From positions 1 through 40,537 of the forward strand of contig DATKRV010000010.1 in the NCBI GenBank assembly GCA_035532075.1: a stretch of DNA of 40,537 bases, read 5' to 3'. Positions 36,836 through 40,537 of this stretch are shown piece after piece (position 1 is the stretch's first letter; each line of letters starts with the position of its first letter). Source of the stretch: CAIVND01 sp035532075 (GTDB lineage Bacteria > Actinomycetota > Acidimicrobiia > Acidimicrobiales > Bog-793). Under the pieces are notes generated by a model. It did not search any database. It was not told the DNA's origin and worked only from the letters and a program-made list of their open reading frames with translations. The position numbers were made by a program, and so were the translations under genes.

Positions 36836-37615
36836 TTACATTCCAGGCGCGCTCAAAGGGGCTCGCGAGAGACCGGATACGCGGCCAAAATCCGGAGATC
36901 CATTTGGTCCCCTGAATGGATGACCGTCTCCAAAATGAACATTCGTTGCAGCAACGGTGGTTCCGGTGATCGTCCCCCGCACCGCCGCAAAATCTCCGAC
37001 TTTGATATCTGCAAGCGAAGGCGAGGTGATTCCACGCGCTTCAAAGGTTGTCGCATCTGTGGTGTCGACTATCAGGGACTTTCCCGCCCAGTTCGTGATC
37101 GTGAAACTCGAGGTTCCAAGGGCGGTCACCCTGCCGCGCGCGTCCGGGCGAATTCCCATCGAATGCGACGGCACAACCGTTGGCTCACCGGTTTCGATGC
37201 GTACCTCGGTTGCCGTGACGGAGGTCCCGGATACGCTGCCGACGATATCGACAAAGGTACCGACCTGCACGTCGCCGACCCCAACAGAACTCACGTTGTG
37301 CTCTTTATAGGTCGTCGTGCCCGTCACGGATACCGTGTAAGAGGTTGAAGACCTATCGAGTACGGTGAAACTTCCCGTTCCGACAGCCGTGACCTTTCCG
37401 TCGACCACCGGCCGTGGTCCGCGCAGTCCTCCAAAGCCGTTTAGCCCTTTCAGACTATGGAACGGGTGAAGCTCTGATTTTGATTGATGCGCCGTACTTG
37501 CAGAGGCGATTGTGACTCCACCAATTACCGCTGCGCCTGACAGCGCTCCAATCACTACGAGACGTCGAAGCGACACCTTCGTCGTTGGGTATAAAGTGTC
37601 GAATTTCGTTGACAT
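36836..37615 (-). CDS. Secreted protein with two DUF5666 repeats
   Basis: 259 residues. A signal peptide or anchor lies at residues about 15-42 (LVVIGALSGAAVIGGVTIASAS). Two DUF5666 units follow, GKVTAVGTGSFTVLDRS... and GRVTALGTSSFTITNWA..., each ending with a VGDxxxVxGTVSGTxVxAT strand pair, i.e. small OB-like beta domains. Function unknown. ATG 37615 follows GGAGGATC, which is partly inside a hairpin (37617-37632). The C-terminus is Gly/Pro-rich. Confidence 0.8.
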   Translation of the reverse strand: MSTKFDTLYPTTKVSLRRLVVIGALSGAAVIGGVTIASASTAHQSKSELHPFHSLKGLNGFGGLRGPRPVVDGKVTAVGTGSFTVLDRSSTSYTVSVTGTTTYKEHNVSSVGVGDVQVGTFVDIVGSVSGTSVTATEVRIETGEPTVVPSHSMGIRPDARGRVTALGTSSFTITNWAGKSLIVDTTDATTFEARGITSPSLADIKVGDFAAVRGTITGTTVAATNVHFGDGHPFRGPNGSPDFGRVSGLSRAPLSAPGM

Positions 37616-37616
37616 G

Positions 37617-37632
37617 TTGATCCTCCGATCAA
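37617..37632 (-). promoter_or_regulatory. Hairpin holding the ribosome binding site of the DUF5666 gene
   Basis: On the mRNA, TTGATC and GATCAA pair around loop GGAG, which is the core of the binding site for ATG 37615. The stem is only six base pairs, so it would act, if at all, as a mild thermosensitive or protein-bound switch. Confidence 0.35.
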
Positions 37633-37634
37633 TA

Positions 37635-37650
37635 TATGCAGCGTTGCATA
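37635..37650. repeat. Operator-like inverted repeat TATGCA-N4-TGCATA
   Basis: A perfect 6+6 inverted repeat about 20 bases upstream of the DUF5666 start, in an AT-rich stretch that could overlap its promoter. No regulator gene is adjacent. Confidence 0.35.
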
Positions 37651-37825
37651 AATCATCGTTACAAGAGATTCTTAGATCCAACTGTGGATTGCGCCCAAAC
37701 TGCCTGAGATCGGCCGATTCTCTTCGGATAACGTAAATCTCTCTGCTTTCATTGCCCTCCAAAACGACAGACGTAGCTTTTTCCGCATGACCTGGATTGT
37801 TCAGAGAAATCTGAGATGGAAGCGT

Positions 37826-37839
37826 CATCTTCGAAGATG
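37826..37839. repeat. 14-base perfect palindrome CATCTTCGAAGATG
   Basis: It lies in the 280-base gap between the antiporter gene and the DUF5666 gene, about 60 bases past the antiporter stop. It could be an operator or a hairpin in the 3' end of the transcript. No T tract follows. Confidence 0.35.
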
Positions 37840-37895
37840 CCCGCGTGGACAACGGTCGATCACGCGCGACTAGGAACGCCCTCCACCAAGTTCGA

Positions 37896-38897
37896 TCAGG
37901 GATGGATCATGCTGAAGAGAAACACCAGATAGACCAGCACGATAATCAATCCGCTTGCCCTTCCAAGGCCGCGACGCAGGTACGCGATTGAAAGCGCGAC
38001 CACGGTCATTGCGAGATACCACAATGCAAGATCTGAACCAACGCGTGACTGCTCTCCGACTCCGATAAAAAGCGCCGGCACAATGATTCCGAACATCACG
38101 TTGAGGACATTCGAATGCATCGCAGTGCTGAGCGTTGCCGCCCCTCGTCCATGCAACGCGAGATAGATTGCCGCAACCGCGTTGGGCAGACTCGCCACGC
38201 CAGCGAGAACAACTCCTCCGACAACGAAGTTCGACCAGCGGTTCCGGTCACCGACAGTACTTGCTATACGCTCCATCACTGAGCTCGATCCAACAACGAC
38301 GATAAGCATCACTGATGCGAGATAGATATCACATGTCCTGCCACTCTTGTGCGAGATCACATTCGCAAGATCCCGTTCTTCTAGTCTCACGGTTCTCTCG
38401 AGCAGAGATGACATTGCGCTCGGAAGGTGCAGCATACGAAGCACCCGTTCAGGCGACTCAAGCAGCGCAGAACAGGGAATGAGCAGACCCATGAGCATCC
38501 CGGCCGCGGGCCACCTGCCGACTCCATGGTGTTCGAGACCCAACATCGTAAGCGCAACGAACAGTGCGGGTAGCCCTGAAAGTACGACAACGCGCCCGTC
38601 GAGCGTGATTCTCCCTGCACTAATCGCGCCAAGCCCCAAGAGCGCGGCAAAGTTGAAGATGTTTGCGCCGAGGATCACGTCGACCGAGACACCGCGTTGA
38701 TGATGCACAAGTGCTGTGATCGACGAATCGATCTCGGGAGAGTCGGCCCCGAGGGCAACAACAAGCCCAAGCGCGGCCTCTGAAAGAGACAGACGAGCGC
38801 CGACGCGCTCGAACGCGATGACAAACCGCGAAGAGGCGAAGAGACTCAGAACTGCAAGGAGTACAAATTCTATGAGAAGCGCTTTGGTGGAACTCAA
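37896..38897 (-). CDS. CaCA-family cation antiporter (Na+/Ca2+ exchanger-like)
   Basis: 333 residues, about ten hydrophobic helices in two halves. Alpha repeat 1 is VVALGADSPEIDSSI followed by GANIFN; alpha repeat 2 is GVASLPNAVAAI followed by HSNVLN. In exchangers with known structure (NCX type) both repeats carry a metal-binding Glu in the (G)xSxPE motif. Here repeat 1 keeps it and repeat 2 has Asn. Ion choice is therefore uncertain. The start is TTG at 38897 because an in-frame stop lies just upstream; the binding site GGAG is unusually close. Confidence 0.8.
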   Translation of the reverse strand: MSSTKALLIEFVLLAVLSLFASSRFVIAFERVGARLSLSEAALGLVVALGADSPEIDSSITALVHHQRGVSVDVILGANIFNFAALLGLGAISAGRITLDGRVVVLSGLPALFVALTMLGLEHHGVGRWPAAGMLMGLLIPCSALLESPERVLRMLHLPSAMSSLLERTVRLEERDLANVISHKSGRTCDIYLASVMLIVVVGSSSVMERIASTVGDRNRWSNFVVGGVVLAGVASLPNAVAAIYLALHGRGAATLSTAMHSNVLNVMFGIIVPALFIGVGEQSRVGSDLALWYLAMTVVALSIAYLRRGLGRASGLIIVLVYLVFLFSMIHP

Positions 38898-38975
38898 CTC
38901 CAGAGAATCATCTCAACGACTCCTGCACGACAGGCTGGGGTACCCAGCTACAGATCAACGCTCGGTTACGGATTT

Positions 38976-39881
38976 TCAGAGCGTCGACAGTCGACGCTTG
39001 GTCTCTGTATAGATGTCAGCCGGCAGCGGACCCTTGCGGACGCTCGCAACGTTTTCGATTAGATGATCCGGATTCATCGTTCCCACAATCGTGGTCGTCA
39101 TGCCGGGATGGGAGATCGTGAAGCGAAGCATGAACTCTGCCCTGCTCGCGCCATCGGCGAGTTCGTCAAGACCTGCCTCCTCATAACGTTTCCAGACCGG
39201 TTCCCTGCCAAGATCCCCCTTCGCGACTCCTCCCCGAATCACAACACCAATACCCGCCGCGTGTGCTGCGGCGATGACCTCCTCGTGCTCGCGTTCAAGT
39301 GCCGAGTACGGAATCTGGAGCACATCGAAGGCACCAAGATCGATATGGTCGACAATGTCCGGCAGAATTGACGAGGAACCAAGAAAGCGCACCTTGCCAA
39401 GGTCCTGAAGCTCTTTCAACACTTCGATCGCGTCCTCGGCACCGAGTTCTTCGAGTGAAGGGCTCTGATGGAACTGGATGAGATCGAGATGATCGGTCTT
39501 CAGGCGACGCAGGCTCTGATCGACACCGTTGACAATGTTCTGGCGCGTGAACACATGCGGTGGTCGCTTTCCCGCTGGCGTTCCCTCGGGAGCTTCACCC
39601 ACCCAGCATCCACACTTCGTCGCAAGGAAATACTCGTCTCGCCGACGCGCGATGAATTTCCCGATACTCTCCTCGGAGTCTCCATAGTCAATCGAAGTGT
39701 CGACGTAGTTGATGCCCTCATCGAGCAAGAGATTGAGGATCTTGTCCGCCTGGCCGGGCTCGATCGGACGCCCGTTGTGATGGTGCTCCGAACCTCGGAT
39801 CTCCATCGCACCAAATCCGAGGACGGTGGCCTCAAATCCGGTGCGTCCGAGCAACCGCTTTGGTATATCTGATTGGGTCAT
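38976..39881 (-). CDS. Aldo/keto reductase, second gene
   Basis: 301 residues. Start: LLGRTGFEATVLGFGAMEIRG. Catalytic residues: Asp and Tyr in YVDTSIDYGDSEE, Lys in LATKCG, His in IQFHQS. The cofactor end is TIVGTMNPDHLIENV. It differs clearly from the gene at 24672 and belongs to another AKR branch, close to families with an inserted loop (CGCWVGEAPEGTPAGKR). ATG 39881 has AAAGG at the right distance; ATG 39890 is an alternative. It precedes the antiporter gene on the same strand. Confidence 0.87.
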   Translation of the reverse strand: MTQSDIPKRLLGRTGFEATVLGFGAMEIRGSEHHHNGRPIEPGQADKILNLLLDEGINYVDTSIDYGDSEESIGKFIARRRDEYFLATKCGCWVGEAPEGTPAGKRPPHVFTRQNIVNGVDQSLRRLKTDHLDLIQFHQSPSLEELGAEDAIEVLKELQDLGKVRFLGSSSILPDIVDHIDLGAFDVLQIPYSALEREHEEVIAAAHAAGIGVVIRGGVAKGDLGREPVWKRYEEAGLDELADGASRAEFMLRFTISHPGMTTTIVGTMNPDHLIENVASVRKGPLPADIYTETKRRLSTL

Positions 39882-39956
39882 GACGGTCATCCCTTTCTCA
39901 TCGGTCGCGTCGCGAGACCGCACTGTGGTTATATCAAGCCATCCTCTTGGGAAAAC

Positions 39957-40481
39957 TCAGTTGAGCGATCGAGTTTCGTCGTGCGTGACCGAGATCACAA
40001 TGACGGGAATCTCTCTTTCAGTCTTTTCTTGATACTCATCATAAGCAGGCCATATCTCCGTCATGGTCTGCCAGAATCCCGGCCGCTCTGAAGCTGTCGC
40101 CAGACGGGCAGTTGCAGAGAACACCGACCCTTTGATCTGGACGATGACCCTTGGATCGACAAGCAGGTTCTCGACCCAGAGCGGATGCTTCGGTGCTCCG
40201 CCACGCGATCCAACGACCAGATATTCGTCCCCGTGTCGACCAAAAATCAATGCAGTACGTCGAAGGCACCGTGACCTTCTACCTCGTGTCGTCAACAAAA
40301 GTGTCGGTACACCATTCCAGATGAAGCCCTCTTCGCCATCGGTCGCGAGATACCTGAGGAGATGAGCTCGCACCCTCTCGCGTGGACTGTCGAAGACCTC
40401 TTCGGTTTCCACCACATACCCCCGATCGTCGCCTCTCACCAATCTAATCCAAGGGGAAAATTCTGAGATTGCGCATGGCAT
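39957..40481 (-). CDS. Ddn-like F420H2-dependent nitroreductase/quinone reductase
   Basis: 174 residues. The split beta-barrel pattern is clear: PTLLLTTRGRRSR, RRTALIFGRHGDEYLVVGS, GGAPKHPLWVENLLVDPRV, and the ending WPAYDEYQEKTEREIPVIVI. This is the deazaflavin-dependent family of Ddn, using cofactor F420. ATG 40481 follows GAGGGGA; GTG 40412 would give a shorter, more family-typical N-terminus. With the LLM protein it implies that the host makes F420. It is about 75 bases upstream of the aldo/keto reductase and may share its transcript. Confidence 0.88.
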   Translation of the reverse strand: MPCAISEFSPWIRLVRGDDRGYVVETEEVFDSPRERVRAHLLRYLATDGEEGFIWNGVPTLLLTTRGRRSRCLRRTALIFGRHGDEYLVVGSRGGAPKHPLWVENLLVDPRVIVQIKGSVFSATARLATASERPGFWQTMTEIWPAYDEYQEKTEREIPVIVISVTHDETRSLN

Positions 40482-40537
40482 CTGAGAGATCCCCTCGTCC
40501 AGCGTGTGGATGACCCTGTGAGGTAGTTGGGGATGAA

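Noticed and set aside
1..40537. CRISPR array, toxin-antitoxin pair or phage genes
   Set aside because: No regularly spaced repeats, cas genes, small paired toxin genes or phage structural genes were seen.

Overview
The window looks like a chromosomal segment of an actinobacterium. Supporting signs are F420-type enzymes (an LLM-family oxidoreductase and a Ddn-like nitroreductase), a DUF3048 lipoprotein-like protein, KatG, L,D-transpeptidases, GTG/TTG starts with good Shine-Dalgarno sites, and moderately high GC. I would guess class Acidimicrobiia, but that placement is inference from gene content only.

Layout. Positions 1-620 hold the first codons of a gene leaving the left edge and a tRNA-Arg(ACG). 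Positions 620-5614 hold a secreted YVTN beta-propeller protein, then a three-gene module: a short-chain dehydrogenase (SDR) broken by one amber codon, an L,D-transpeptidase, and a coiled-coil protein with a degenerate M23 (LytM) domain. Positions 5615-13000 hold OsmC, a DUF998 membrane protein, an ISL3-like transposase relic, a minus-strand set (SGNH hydrolase, hypothetical protein, DUF3048 protein) and katG. Positions 13555-19064 hold a disulfide-reductase-like flavoprotein and then a second, intact copy of the same SDR / L,D-transpeptidase / LytM-like module in the same order and orientation.

Positions 19246-23280 hold an AlkB-like dioxygenase, a phosphoribosyltransferase, and a zinc alcohol dehydrogenase downstream of an amidohydrolase. 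Positions 23518-24425 are a badly decayed DHA2-family MFS transporter. Positions 24672-36779 hold an aldo/keto reductase, a secreted S33-type peptidase, a DEAD-box RNA helicase, an intact DHA2 transporter diverging from an LLM oxidoreductase and a dihydroxyphthalate-decarboxylase-like protein, a GT-C-like membrane protein, 4-hydroxybenzoate 3-monooxygenase (PobA) and a LON-domain protein. Positions 36836-40481 hold a secreted DUF5666 protein, a cation antiporter, a second aldo/keto reductase and a Ddn-like protein, all on the minus strand.

How it fits together. The right half is rich in redox enzymes and aromatic-acid functions (PobA, decarboxylase-like protein, amidohydrolase, LLM oxidoreductase, MFS efflux), typical of an aerobic heterotroph degrading aromatics. 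The left half is dominated by envelope proteins and peroxide defence (KatG, OsmC). The most distinctive feature is the duplicated SDR / L,D-transpeptidase / LytM-like module, 13 kb apart, with atypical catalytic motifs in all three families and one SDR copy newly broken. Several decayed genes show that this stretch has been losing functions.
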